From Burkholderiales bacterium (GTDB lineage: Bacteria > Pseudomonadota > Gammaproteobacteria > Burkholderiales > Burkholderiaceae_D), in the NCBI GenBank assembly GCA_016177875.1, contig JACOUL010000021.1, positions 46,648 to 110,647 of the forward strand: DNA of 64,000 bases. Reading direction: 5' to 3'. The position numbers and the translations under genes were made by a program. The notes beneath the pieces are model-generated. The model had not been told where the DNA came from and did not search any database. It saw only the letters and a program-made list of their open reading frames with translations. The stretch's first letter is position 1; each line of letters opens with the position of its first letter. This document shows positions 1 to 9,051 of this stretch, one piece after another.

Positions 1-2075
1 TGGACCGGAGGATCGCTGACGCATATTACGCGAGAGCCGCTCGTCACGAATTTCTTTACCAGCATCAGGTGAACACTGCGACAGGCAAGCAAATATTCAT
101 CGATCAGTTGGAATGGCAGCGATGCGGGCCAATTGTTCCCGTACACCTGTTTCAGACGTATATCAAAGAAATCCTTTAAAAACTGCGTGGTTTGCATTCC
201 CACGTTGGTAAAGATTAATGTATCGGGTACCGACTTGCTCGATTCGGAAATAAAGCTGTTTGCGCAAAGTTCCTGCCAACGTATGCGAGCCTTTCCCTCG
301 CTCGGCTCGAAAAAGGTGCGGTCGCTTAGAGTGAATTGCCTGGTGTGCCATTGTGAGGCCCACATGACGCCTCCTCCCGAAAATGGAATCTTAAGCTCGG
401 CCATCGCATCTGCCAGCAAGCCCATTTGCGAGTCTCCGATGAGCAGGATCCGAGGCGTGGTTGCGTGCCCATTTTTGCCATGCCGATTCCATGAGTCGAG
501 AATGATTTCTTCGCACACGACATCCTCGTTTGCGTCTGCTTCTTGACGCCAGGTGTCCGAAGCGGGCGATACGGCGATACCGGCTTCATCATTTTGCTTT
601 CGGCCGGAAGCGCCGCCCTCGATCGCCGCGAGAAATTTACGCATGACGAATGCGACGCCTTCGGCCTTCACTGTTCTGCAATTCGCATCAAAGAAACAGC
701 CCTCGAAAGGATGGCCGGTAATGATTTCATATGAAGGGAAATAGTCGACGTCGCTGTGAGCCTCGGCAAGGAATCCTGCCGCGGCTCGCAATGTCGACTT
801 GGAGCGCGTGGTCGCGACCAGAACATGCTCATGCGTCGCCGTTGCCGTCAATGGTACCGGGGATACCGTCAAAAGAAACCTCACGTTCGGATTCCGCTTG
901 CGCACTTCATCGAAAGTGAAATGGAGGTCAGCCAGAATTTCTTCGTAGGTGAAGTTATGGAAGAAATGACTCTCTTCGGAAAACGCGCCGCGAGCCGTTC
1001 CGGGACAAAGGGGATAGGTGAAGCCTAGCCTATTCATCCAGGCTTCCGTCAACCCCAGCGTGAAGACAAATATATCGGCTGATTCGACGGCATGACGAAT
1101 TGCTCGCAAAGTCGTGTCGCGCGCAGCCCACAGCTCTTTCTCGGAGGCGTAACCGTCCTCGGGAATGGTAGGGCGAAAAGGGTCAAAGTATCGTCCGTCT
1201 TCTTCGATTACTTCACGGCTTTGCTGTTCGATGTCACAGGCCCAGCTTATCCATTGCCGGAGCTGGCGGGCGGTGTAAACGTTGCCCACTCGGAAAGAGA
1301 AGACATCGTACCCGGCCCTTGCCCGAGATTTTTCATCCAGCTCGGGAGGGGCCGGCTCCGCATTCACCCAGTTGAAACCATTCGATTGAAGTGCTCTGCT
1401 GATGTGCTGGGCAAAACACGATCCCGTTGTGACTACCTTGTGGTCTTTGGTCAGCGAAAACTTCGGACGCCACAAATCATCGATGTCGAGCGCGTCTCGG
1501 TCGGCGACGGCGGTTTTCCAGAAATTTCTGGCGGGGAGCGATGTATACGGATGATTGCGAATCCGTGTTGCGGCTACTTTTTCCGGCGCAGATTCTCTGG
1601 CTTGTGCATTTGCCAATCCAGTCACTTCATCCAGGCGGGTGCGCGCATAAGAATAGTCCGGCTGCAATTCCAGAGCGCGATGAAAAGAGGATTGCGCTTC
1701 GACGAAGCGAGCCATGTCTGCATACACGTTCCCCAGATTGAAGTGCATCACGGCGGAATTAGGCGCAATTTCGAGTGCGCGCCGCAGACTCTTTTCGGCG
1801 TCTTCCTGACGCTGTAAAGAACGTAACATCACGCCCAGATTGCCGTGTGCCTCCGCATCGCCAGGCGACAATTCCGCAGTCTTTTGCATCGCGATCAGGG
1901 CATCCTGCAAGCGCCCCATTTGTCCGAGTGCCACTCCCAACACTTTCCAGCCAAGAATCCATGCAGGAAAGTCCTGCGTCATCATTCTTGCGGTCGATTC
2001 GGCCTCCGGCCATTTGCCGCGGCTGATGAGGGACATCAAGGAGTCAATCTGGCTGACATCCGGAGTTGAGCTCAT
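1..2075 (-). CDS. TPR-GSCFA-SGNH domain protein, truncated by the window edge (no stop codon seen)
   Basis: An uninterrupted reading frame of 691 codons starts at ATG 2075 and runs off the left edge; I translated it by hand and met no stop. Residues ~1-170 carry TPR-like helical repeats (e.g. AEAHGNLGVMLRSLQR, AVMHFNLGNVYADMARF). At residues 218-222 lies the motif GSCFA in the context TTGSCFAQHI, which names the GSCFA family (Pfam PF08885). A second motif, GDSQ at 547-550 in ILLIGDSQMGLL, resembles the catalytic block I of SGNH hydrolases, so the protein may hold two esterase-like domains. GSCFA proteins are thought to act on polysaccharides, but the substrate is not shown here. The 3' end and downstream neighbours are outside the window. 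Confidence 0.85.
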   Translation of the reverse strand, partial: MSSTPDVSQIDSLMSLISRGKWPEAESTARMMTQDFPAWILGWKVLGVALGQMGRLQDALIAMQKTAELSPGDAEAHGNLGVMLRSLQRQEDAEKSLRRALEIAPNSAVMHFNLGNVYADMARFVEAQSSFHRALELQPDYSYARTRLDEVTGLANAQARESAPEKVAATRIRNHPYTSLPARNFWKTAVADRDALDIDDLWRPKFSLTKDHKVVTTGSCFAQHISRALQSNGFNWVNAEPAPPELDEKSRARAGYDVFSFRVGNVYTARQLRQWISWACDIEQQSREVIEEDGRYFDPFRPTIPEDGYASEKELWAARDTTLRAIRHAVESADIFVFTLGLTEAWMNRLGFTYPLCPGTARGAFSEESHFFHNFTYEEILADLHFTFDEVRKRNPNVRFLLTVSPVPLTATATHEHVLVATTRSKSTLRAAAGFLAEAHSDVDYFPSYEIITGHPFEGCFFDANCRTVKAEGVAFVMRKFLAAIEGGASGRKQNDEAGIAVSPASDTWRQEADANEDVVCEEIILDSWNRHGKNGHATTPRILLIGDSQMGLLADAMAELKIPFSGGGVMWASQWHTRQFTLSDRTFFEPSEGKARIRWQELCANSFISESSKSVPDTLIFTNVGMQTTQFLKDFFDIRLKQVYGNNWPASLPFQLIDEYLLACRSVHLMLVKKFVTSGSRVICVSDPPV

Positions 2076-2299
2076 GGGCTATCCTGTCAATTCGTTTGCT
2101 TGAACACAGCTGGACTTCCTAGAGTCGCTCAAATTTGGCAACCGTGCAACGTCAAAAACGAATGGAAAAACTAGCCATTTCCTTGATTTGCAAATGTCTG
2201 GACATTGCGGGGGGGGGCAGCGAAATTACAAACTCGGGCGCGTCCGCGAACCTTGCGGCTGAAATTGGCGGTCGGCGCGGCGCATTAGAGTCTTTTATG

Positions 2300-2515
2300 T
2301 CATGGAATGCAGCGCCTGCGGTTGCCTTCCGTGTCGAGGAAGTGAGGGATGTAGCCCATGTCGTCGGGTAGTGCGAATTTGCCCATTTTAATGCTTCCGC
2401 CTGCCGGTTCGATGTGCTCCAGCACGGCGTTGATGGAAGGCAGGGCTTCCAGGTACAAGACCGGGCGCGCTGGCGCCCGGAACGTAATCGCCGCCGTCGA
2501 TGACTGCGGAAGGCG
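2300..2515 (-). pseudogene. Remnant of a VOC-fold (glyoxalase-like) protein, C-terminal half only
   Basis: In one minus-strand frame ending at TGA 2300-2302 the translation reads ...VLYLEALPSINAVLEHIEPAGG, then SIKMGKFALPDDMGYIPHF and LDTEGNRRRCIP. This is the recognisable C-terminal half of the vicinal-oxygen-chelate fold (…LEAAGGKVLMPK…FLDSEGNR…). The N-terminal half and any plausible start codon are missing: upstream the frame becomes basic and unrelated, and then meets the promoter region of the next gene. I call it a decayed fragment. The rest of 2076-2592 holds no gene that I can support; it contains a run of nine G at 2209-2217. Confidence 0.55.
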
Positions 2516-2592
2516 TTTTCTTCTGCGTACATATATGGCAAAATTGGCAATTATTATAAATACAAGTATTGCTGATAAGGAGACTCCCCCTC

Positions 2593-4614
2593 ATGCATTC
2601 GTCATTTGATCCGTCACGGGAAGCCGGGCCGGGTTATGTGCCTTTTTTTGCCGGCGTCGGCTTGTGGTCGAAGCATGCGCCAACCGGCATGCTATGGTTG
2701 TTTGCGCTTTTATTTTCCGCGATTTTTACCGGTGTCGCCATTCAATTGCATGGTGTGTTTCAGACATCCGCTTATGACATCGGCATCTTCGATCAAGCTT
2801 TTTGGCAGTACAGCCATCTTCGGTCCACCTTCAATACGGTTCGCGGTTTAAATATTCTGGGCGACCATTTCAGCCCGATCGCTTTTGTATTCGCGCCTTT
2901 ATATAACTTGTGGCCGAACATCGGCTGGGCCTTGGCTTTGCAAACGGTTTCAGTCACTGCCGGCGGCATTTTGTTGTATTTGATTGCGCGCCATCTTTTA
3001 TTCGGACGGGCGTGGATCGCAGTCGCTGTTGTAGCCAGTTTCTACCTCCATCCGGCTGTTCACAACACCTTGCTCTGGCAGTACCACGAAATAGTTTTGG
3101 CGAGCGGCTTTTATCTTGCGCTGATCTGGAGCTACCTCAAGGATCGTATTCGCCTGTTCACCATCGTGCTCGTATTGCTGCTGGCCTGTCGCGAAGATAT
3201 GCCATTTACTCTGGCAGCATTCGGCGTATTGGCCTGCATAGAAAAACGTTGGCGCTTTGCCGCTGTCGCGCTGATTTTATCGATCACTTGGTGGGTCGTG
3301 GTCACGCGCTTTGCTTTTCCTTACTTTAATGGTTTGGGCTATTACCGCCATACCCATGGTGTACTGTCCCGCCTTTTCCACAATTTTGCCAATCCGGAGT
3401 TTTACCTCAGCCGAATCAGCGACCCTCAATCCTTGCGTTATCTGTGGCAGATCATGTTGCCGGCTGGTTTGATCGGGCTGTTTTCGCCGCGTTATTTGTT
3501 GCCGGCCTTGCCTACGCTGGCAGCCAATGTCTTGATCGGCAATTACAACACCAATATCGCCTTCCATTATTCGGTCAGTATCATGCCCTTCTTGTATTGG
3601 GCGGCATTGATGACGATGCGGCGCGCGCAAATCGTGGCGGGCTTGCGCTGGCAAGCCGGATTGCTGGCCGGCCTGGCGGTACTGCAGGTCGGAAGCGCGC
3701 TATGGCTGGGGCATCAGTATTCGGTGCTCGAAGTGCGCAGCTTGCCTCAGAAATATGAGGAATGGCGCACGGCGGCGCCTAAGCGCGAGTTACTGAAAGA
3801 ATTGGACAGCCGGTTCGGCAACGAAGGCGTAGCCGCGACCGATTTCCTTTTGCCGCATTTGGCGCATCGCGAAAGCATTTATCTCTTCCCGAATCCCTGG
3901 AAGAACCACTATTGGGGTATCGACGCGGAGCGTCCCCATCATCCCAATCGAGTCAGGCACATCGTACTTTCTGCGAATGACATACATGAGCATGAGAAGC
4001 TGTACGACTATTTATTGGAGAGCGGTACCTTTGAGAAAGTGGAAGAGGGACATGGCATTATCGTCTTGCGCCGGGTGAAAGCGGAGCCGGTCGATCGAGC
4101 CCAAGCGGTAGCGAAGTTTGAGAATTTCTCTCAAGTCCCCCCGCCGGCAATGACCCGTATCTCGATGTCATCCACCTTCAGTACGCTGGAAAGCGAGTTT
4201 CGCCGGCTCGATGTCGACCTGGCACGTTTGCAGAAGGGGGCGCTTACCGGCGCGATGTCGGTGCCGTCCGTGGCGCCGGGGGAATTGCTTTCTTTTGATC
4301 TGGGGGAAGACGGGAGCAGTGATTTTCAAACGCGCTATGTGCGTGCCGAAGTGCATGTGAAGGAGCCGGTCAAGGCGCATTTGGATTTAGGGTCCGACGA
4401 CGGCGTGACCGTTTGGCTGAATCGCCACCAGATTCATGAAAACATCATCCTACGCGCAGCAAACGTAGAGGATGATCATTTGTCCTTCATCCTCAAGCCC
4501 GGTAAGAATGTTTTGGTATTTCGCGTCAATAACGCTACCGGCGCTTGGCGCCTGCAAGCGCGGATTAGGGCGACACGCTGTTCGGCAGAGTGCCAGAAGC
4601 AGGCTGGAGTTTAG
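2593..4614 (+). CDS. DUF2079 family polytopic membrane protein with C-terminal beta-sandwich domain
   Basis: Start chosen at ATG 2593 because AAGGAG (2577-2582) lies 10 nt upstream; the longer TTG start at 2569 would place the RBS inside the gene. Residues ~30-400 are strongly hydrophobic with about ten membrane spans and match the DUF2079 family (motifs AYDIGIFDQAFW, LGDHFSPI, HPAVHNTLLWQYHE), thought to be GT-C-like membrane proteins. The last ~110 residues (LDLGSDDGVTVWLNRHQIHEN … FRVNNATGAWRLQARI) look like the jelly-roll accessory domain of some carbohydrate-active enzymes. It faces the glycosyltransferase gene tail-to-tail and the two coding regions overlap by 50 bp. Its role in glycan transfer is an inference from family and neighbours. 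Confidence 0.8.
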   Translation: MHSSFDPSREAGPGYVPFFAGVGLWSKHAPTGMLWLFALLFSAIFTGVAIQLHGVFQTSAYDIGIFDQAFWQYSHLRSTFNTVRGLNILGDHFSPIAFVFAPLYNLWPNIGWALALQTVSVTAGGILLYLIARHLLFGRAWIAVAVVASFYLHPAVHNTLLWQYHEIVLASGFYLALIWSYLKDRIRLFTIVLVLLLACREDMPFTLAAFGVLACIEKRWRFAAVALILSITWWVVVTRFAFPYFNGLGYYRHTHGVLSRLFHNFANPEFYLSRISDPQSLRYLWQIMLPAGLIGLFSPRYLLPALPTLAANVLIGNYNTNIAFHYSVSIMPFLYWAALMTMRRAQIVAGLRWQAGLLAGLAVLQVGSALWLGHQYSVLEVRSLPQKYEEWRTAAPKRELLKELDSRFGNEGVAATDFLLPHLAHRESIYLFPNPWKNHYWGIDAERPHHPNRVRHIVLSANDIHEHEKLYDYLLESGTFEKVEEGHGIIVLRRVKAEPVDRAQAVAKFENFSQVPPPAMTRISMSSTFSTLESEFRRLDVDLARLQKGALTGAMSVPSVAPGELLSFDLGEDGSSDFQTRYVRAEVHVKEPVKAHLDLGSDDGVTVWLNRHQIHENIILRAANVEDDHLSFILKPGKNVLVFRVNNATGAWRLQARIRATRCSAECQKQAGV

Positions 4615-5575
4615 TGCTGCCGGCAGCTTGATCCTGACCGATCGATTCGGCAATCAAAAATTCCGGCCGCGATTTGATCTCGTCAAAAATTTGCGCAAGA
4701 TAGGCGCCTAACACGCCGATGCCGAGCAAATTGGCAGAGCCGAAGAACAGCATGATCACCGTAATCGAGGTCCAGCCGGATATCGCGCGGTGCGTGTACC
4801 AGGAATACAGCGCTTGCAGCAACAGCAAGGCCGCCGCTGCCATCCCTAACAGTCCCAAGCGGAAAATCATTCCCAGCGGTTTCGCGCTATACGCCGTAAT
4901 CGCCGTGACGGCCAAGCGCGTCAGTTGCGCGGTGCTCCATTGGCTGCTGCCGGCGATGCGCGGTGCGACATCAAAACTGATCGGCACGGTTTTGAAGCCG
5001 GTCCAGACCGTCATGCCGCGGAAGAAACGTACTTTTTCCGGGAAGGACAATAGCGTGTCGACTACGCGGCGATCGAGCAGGCGGAAGTCCGAAGCGCCTT
5101 CCAGATTCAAGCCGGTCAGCATGTGCATCAAACCGTTGAACATGCGGGCGTTCAAGCGTGCCAACAAACTGTCGGTGTCGCGGTTCGCTTTTTGCGCGGC
5201 GACAATGTGTGCTTGCCCGCTGCGCCACATCTCCAGCATTTTGGGTAGCAGCGCCGGCGGATGCTGGCCATCCGAATCCATCACCACGACCGATTTGCCG
5301 CGCGCCTCGCGTAAGCCGGCAAGAACGCCGGCTTCTTTGCCGAAGTTGCGCGTAAACCGTACGGCGCGCAGCTGCGGATAATGCGGCAGCTCGGCGCGTA
5401 CCCGTTCCCAGGTCGCGTCGCGGCTGCCGTCGTCGACGACGACGACTTCAAAGCTCTCGCTGCAAGCGCGCAGCACATCGAATAATTGGGCGAGAAATGC
5501 GGCGATACCTTCAGCTTCATTAAAAGCCGGGACGACGACGGAAATTTCCGGAACAATAGGGGCGGTGGGTGTCAT
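4565..5575 (-). CDS. GT2 glycosyltransferase, polyprenyl-phosphate sugar transferase type (GtrB/ArnC-like)
   Basis: N-terminal GT-A domain with VVPAFNEAEG, DDGSRDAT, the DSDGQHPP metal/nucleotide motif and DFRLLDRRV, followed by two C-terminal membrane segments (~residues 225-250 and 265-290). This is the layout of transferases that load a sugar from a nucleotide donor onto a lipid phosphate at the inner membrane. Start set at ATG 5575, which overlaps the TGA of the upstream gene (ATGA), rather than the longer start at 5599. That overlap suggests translational coupling. With GtrA three genes upstream it resembles the GtrA/GtrB pair of glucosylation systems. The sugar is unknown. Confidence 0.9.
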   Translation of the reverse strand: MTPTAPIVPEISVVVPAFNEAEGIAAFLAQLFDVLRACSESFEVVVVDDGSRDATWERVRAELPHYPQLRAVRFTRNFGKEAGVLAGLREARGKSVVVMDSDGQHPPALLPKMLEMWRSGQAHIVAAQKANRDTDSLLARLNARMFNGLMHMLTGLNLEGASDFRLLDRRVVDTLLSFPEKVRFFRGMTVWTGFKTVPISFDVAPRIAGSSQWSTAQLTRLAVTAITAYSAKPLGMIFRLGLLGMAAAALLLLQALYSWYTHRAISGWTSITVIMLFFGSANLLGIGVLGAYLAQIFDEIKSRPEFLIAESIGQDQAAGSTKLQPASGTLPNSVSP

Positions 5576-8163
5576 TTTCCTTCGTGTCTCAAGTTCCATG
5601 GGCTATTGGGATAGTCTTCCCGCAAGCGCTGCCAAATCGGTGCTGCAGCGGCATGGTTGTTATCAAGCTCTTCCAGCGTGGCATAAGTATATAAGCTCTC
5701 CGGCACCCAATATCCATGAAAAAGCTCAATCAATTCGCGATAGCGTGCTTTTGCTTCGGCGCGTTGGCCCGCGAGTTCCGCCGCCTTCGCCATCCAGAAT
5801 AACGCTTCTTCTTTCTTGGCCGGCGGTCGGCGCAGCTGGTAGGCGCGCAGGAATTCCTTGCTGGCTTGCGCATGTTGGGCGGCATTCATGAGCACCCAAG
5901 CTTCGGTGTAGACGCGTTCCGGCGAGCGCGACAAGAAAAACAGGCCGGCGACAATCAGCATCAACCACCCAATCACAACCGGCGCCCAACGGTGTAAGGC
6001 GGATGCCGGTGCGGCACGGTCTTCTGCTGCCGGTGTGGCGCGCTTAAGGTTTCGCCACAATAGAAAGAGCAAAATCGCCGCAGCAGACAGCGTGGCCGCG
6101 ATGCCGAGCTTGCCGACCAGCGTGTGGCCGTAGACCAAGCGGATTTCTTTTTCTTGCGGCACCACCAGCATGTATCCGGGACCGGCGATGTGGAGCGATC
6201 CATTGGACGCCAAATGCCAGCGCGGATGATAGGCGACTTTGATCAAATGCGGCTGGCCGACGGCGCTGGTTTCAAACACCAGCTCATGGCGATCCAGCTT
6301 AACTTCACGCACCGGCGCTGCGGGCACCTTGCCGACAGGCGGCAGGGCAGTGCCCACCACCGGCAGATATGCGGCAAAGCGATTGCGATTGCGGAACCAG
6401 GCAAAGGCGTCTTGCATCCAGTCTTTGCCGGGAATCAGGCGCAAGGGTTGCGTGACGACTTGCGCCAAGCGACTATCGAACTGCTTTAAGCGGTACAGCG
6501 CAAACGGCGGAGACTCGGCCATTTTGACGAACAATCCACTGCCTTCCAGCGCCGCCTTCGCTTTGTCGCTGCGCAACAGCGCCGTATCCGCATGGAGGAA
6601 ATTCATATGCTTGGCAGCCAGCTCCGGATCGAGGCTGCCGCTCGGGAAGCGTACCAAGGGTGAAGACGGTTGCGCCGAAATTTCGGATTGCAATTGATAG
6701 ACGGCCGGGCCGAGCAAGGCGGATTCCATGTACAAGCCTTCCAGCACCGGCCGATGTCCCAAGAACATCGGCAAGGCTTCGAGCGTACGCGTCGAACCTA
6801 AATCGCTGTTGGCCGGGTCATGCTCGAAGGTCATTCGCGGCGTCCACAGATCGCCTTGCATAGCCGGAAACAGCTGTTTCAAGTTATGCCACTGGGGTTT
6901 GGGGTCAAGGCCGGAATGGTTCCACAAGCCCCAATCGGGCGCGCGCTGAATCTCCGGTCCGATCCAACCCAGCATCGCAAGGCAAGCCGAGGCGGCGACG
7001 AGAAAGCGCGGCACCGGCCGCTTACCGTTAGCGCTTACTCCAATGAAGGCGAGCGCCTGCCCTGCCAACCAGCCGCAGGCGATGGCGCCCAACAGCCAAA
7101 CGAGAGGGAAGAAACGAATATCTGCCAAGCCCAATTGATCGCCGGCGATAAAGGCGACTGCCGCCAAGCCGGCGGCGCTGGCGAAATAACAAACGGCTCG
7201 CCGCTGTTGTTCATTCCAGCCGCGGCGCACGCTGGGCAATGCAAGCAAGAGCACGCCTGCCAATCCTGCCCAACCCAATGGCCATAAAGTAACGGGGAAC
7301 AAGTCGCGCCAGCCCGAAACGCCGAACGACGCATCATTGGGGATGGTCAAGCTATGCATTTCCAGCATGGGCCACAGCCAGCCACCCAATAGCGCAAACG
7401 CCAAGGCATGACCGCACAGCAGCATGCGCAAGGACTGCTTGAAGTGTTGCAGCATGCGTTCCTTGCCCCCGCTCAGGCCGTCGAGCAGCAAAAAGCCGGT
7501 GGAAAAACCGACGATCAAAAGCGGAAAGCCGTGTGAAAAACCGCTCGCCGCTTCCATGACGGCTGCCAGCACCCAGCCGCGGCCGAGGTGAATGGCGCGT
7601 GCCCAGGCCATCATCGCGAGTACCGCGAACAAGATGCCGTAGCTGTAAGCAAATTCGCCCGACAAGGTCGAGAGCAAATTGCCGCCCCAGATCGAATTCT
7701 GTTCGTGTAACAGATAAGCCAGGGCGCCGAACGCGCCGAAGCACGCCGCTTGCCAGGAAAATCCGAGCCATCTGCGGCTCGCGGTAAACACGGCGCCCGG
7801 CAACAGCATGGACGCCAGGAATCCGCCCCATTTGAAGGCCGGTGCCAGCCCCATCACTTTGGATAGAAAGGCGATGACCATGAACGGCAGCGGGAAATAA
7901 TAAGAAAGGAAGGGTAAGCCGCCGAATACTTCGGGCACCCAGGGCACGACCTTGCCGGAAAACAGCAGATCATCCGAATACAGCTGAGCGTACAGCAGAT
8001 GCGAGGCAGCATCGCCGCCGGTCGGCCAATTCGCTGAGTTGAGAAAGCCGATGCCAAGTACGGATGCGACCAAGCTCGCCATGACGATGGCGAAGATCAG
8101 GTCGGCGATCCAGCTCCAGAGGCGCGGATGTTTTTGAAAAATCGCGAGTAATTGATTGTTCAT
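5572..8163 (-). CDS. Large polytopic membrane protein (PTPS-related family) with C-terminal TPR-like tail
   Basis: 863 residues. The N-terminal ~450 residues hold about ten hydrophobic spans starting near residue 15, with motifs typical of the '6-pyruvoyl-tetrahydropterin synthase related' membrane family (PF10131): WPTGGDAASHLLYAQLYSD, VFGGLPFLSYYFPLPF, HGFPL. The family name is historical; these proteins look like GT-C glycosyltransferases. A periplasmic segment (~450-690) follows, then two more spans (~690-750) and a soluble tail with TPR-like helices (EAWVLMNAAQHAQASKEFLRAY; EALFWMAKAAELAGQ). ATG overlaps the TAA of the upstream gene by one base, and its own TGA overlaps the GT2 start, so the three genes form one tight operon. 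Enzymatic function is inferred. Confidence 0.75.
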   Translation of the reverse strand: MNNQLLAIFQKHPRLWSWIADLIFAIVMASLVASVLGIGFLNSANWPTGGDAASHLLYAQLYSDDLLFSGKVVPWVPEVFGGLPFLSYYFPLPFMVIAFLSKVMGLAPAFKWGGFLASMLLPGAVFTASRRWLGFSWQAACFGAFGALAYLLHEQNSIWGGNLLSTLSGEFAYSYGILFAVLAMMAWARAIHLGRGWVLAAVMEAASGFSHGFPLLIVGFSTGFLLLDGLSGGKERMLQHFKQSLRMLLCGHALAFALLGGWLWPMLEMHSLTIPNDASFGVSGWRDLFPVTLWPLGWAGLAGVLLLALPSVRRGWNEQQRRAVCYFASAAGLAAVAFIAGDQLGLADIRFFPLVWLLGAIACGWLAGQALAFIGVSANGKRPVPRFLVAASACLAMLGWIGPEIQRAPDWGLWNHSGLDPKPQWHNLKQLFPAMQGDLWTPRMTFEHDPANSDLGSTRTLEALPMFLGHRPVLEGLYMESALLGPAVYQLQSEISAQPSSPLVRFPSGSLDPELAAKHMNFLHADTALLRSDKAKAALEGSGLFVKMAESPPFALYRLKQFDSRLAQVVTQPLRLIPGKDWMQDAFAWFRNRNRFAAYLPVVGTALPPVGKVPAAPVREVKLDRHELVFETSAVGQPHLIKVAYHPRWHLASNGSLHIAGPGYMLVVPQEKEIRLVYGHTLVGKLGIAATLSAAAILLFLLWRNLKRATPAAEDRAAPASALHRWAPVVIGWLMLIVAGLFFLSRSPERVYTEAWVLMNAAQHAQASKEFLRAYQLRRPPAKKEEALFWMAKAAELAGQRAEAKARYRELIELFHGYWVPESLYTYATLEELDNNHAAAAPIWQRLREDYPNSPWNLRHEGK

Positions 8164-8972
8164 TACGCCGCGCCTCCACGACGCTTATTGTTGAGCGACC
8201 ATCCCAGCAATAAGATCGCCGCCGCAAGCAAACCGTAGGTCACGCCGAAAAACCAGCGGCTCGCATTCAGCCAAGCGGTACGTTGCTGTCGCCCTTGCAC
8301 GCCGCCATCGTAAATCGTTTGAAAGGTCAATCCCTGCGCCGTTTCATGCATCAGGAAGGCGGTCGGTTGCCCGCCGCCTAAACTCATCCGTAATTTCTCC
8401 ATGCCGGGCCGCCACTCGATGCGGCGTGCATTCGGTTGTTGGTGTTCAAACGAGACCGCGCCGGTTAGCGGTCCAATTCCTTCTTCTTGCGGCCACAGCA
8501 GCCAGCTCGCACGAATGGAATTGCCGGTAGGCGGCGTAATGGTCATCAAACCATGTTCATACCCGGCTTGCAGGGTATCGGTGGCCGGCATGGGTTGATT
8601 AAAAAAGGAAATTTGGCCGAAACCGGCACCGGCTTGATCGAAGAAGCGCACCATGATGGTCCGCAGAGATTCCAGGGGCGGCAATTGCTCGCGCGGTCGC
8701 TGATCGGGCCAGACAAATTCGAAAGTGGCACCGGCCGCCAGCTCTGCAGGCTGATTGGCGCCGGGCGGCAAAGGCAGCCGTTGCCATTGTCCGTTTTCCA
8801 GGAGACGAAATACCGCAGGATAAAACGCCGAAGCATTGCCTTGATTAATGAGCGTCAGCTTGGTGCCGGTGAGCGACAATCCGAAAGCAATATTGCCGGC
8901 GTGGGCACTTTGCGCGAGTAATGCAAGCAGCGCAAACAAGAGCGGCAGGCAGTAACGATGTAGGCGAATCAT
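8163..8972 (-). CDS. Exported, C-terminally membrane-anchored protein of unknown function
   Basis: Start chosen at ATG 8972, preceded by GGGAGACGA; the longer frame from 9008 adds 12 residues ahead of the signal peptide. Residues 1-25 form a signal peptide (LPLLFALLALLAQSAHA|GN). The middle (~26-235) is predicted beta-rich and lacks cysteines, and one hydrophobic span (~240-260, WFFGVTYGLLAAAILLLGW) precedes a short basic tail. It should therefore sit in the periplasm, anchored to the inner membrane. I do not recognise the family. Its one-base stop/start overlap with the PTPS-related membrane protein suggests that the two products work together. Confidence 0.7.
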   Translation of the reverse strand: MIRLHRYCLPLLFALLALLAQSAHAGNIAFGLSLTGTKLTLINQGNASAFYPAVFRLLENGQWQRLPLPPGANQPAELAAGATFEFVWPDQRPREQLPPLESLRTIMVRFFDQAGAGFGQISFFNQPMPATDTLQAGYEHGLMTITPPTGNSIRASWLLWPQEEGIGPLTGAVSFEHQQPNARRIEWRPGMEKLRMSLGGGQPTAFLMHETAQGLTFQTIYDGGVQGRQQRTAWLNASRWFFGVTYGLLAAAILLLGWSLNNKRRGGAA

Positions 8973-9051
8973 TCGTCTCCCATATTGATGATTTTCCGGG
9001 GCCCACATGATAGCAGCACATGCGGAGCCCGCCTAAGGCCAAGTTGCCAGG

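Noticed and set aside
1092..1817. 241-codon plus-strand frame
   Set aside because: Antisense to the continuous TPR-GSCFA frame, which has recognisable motifs; the plus-strand translation has none.
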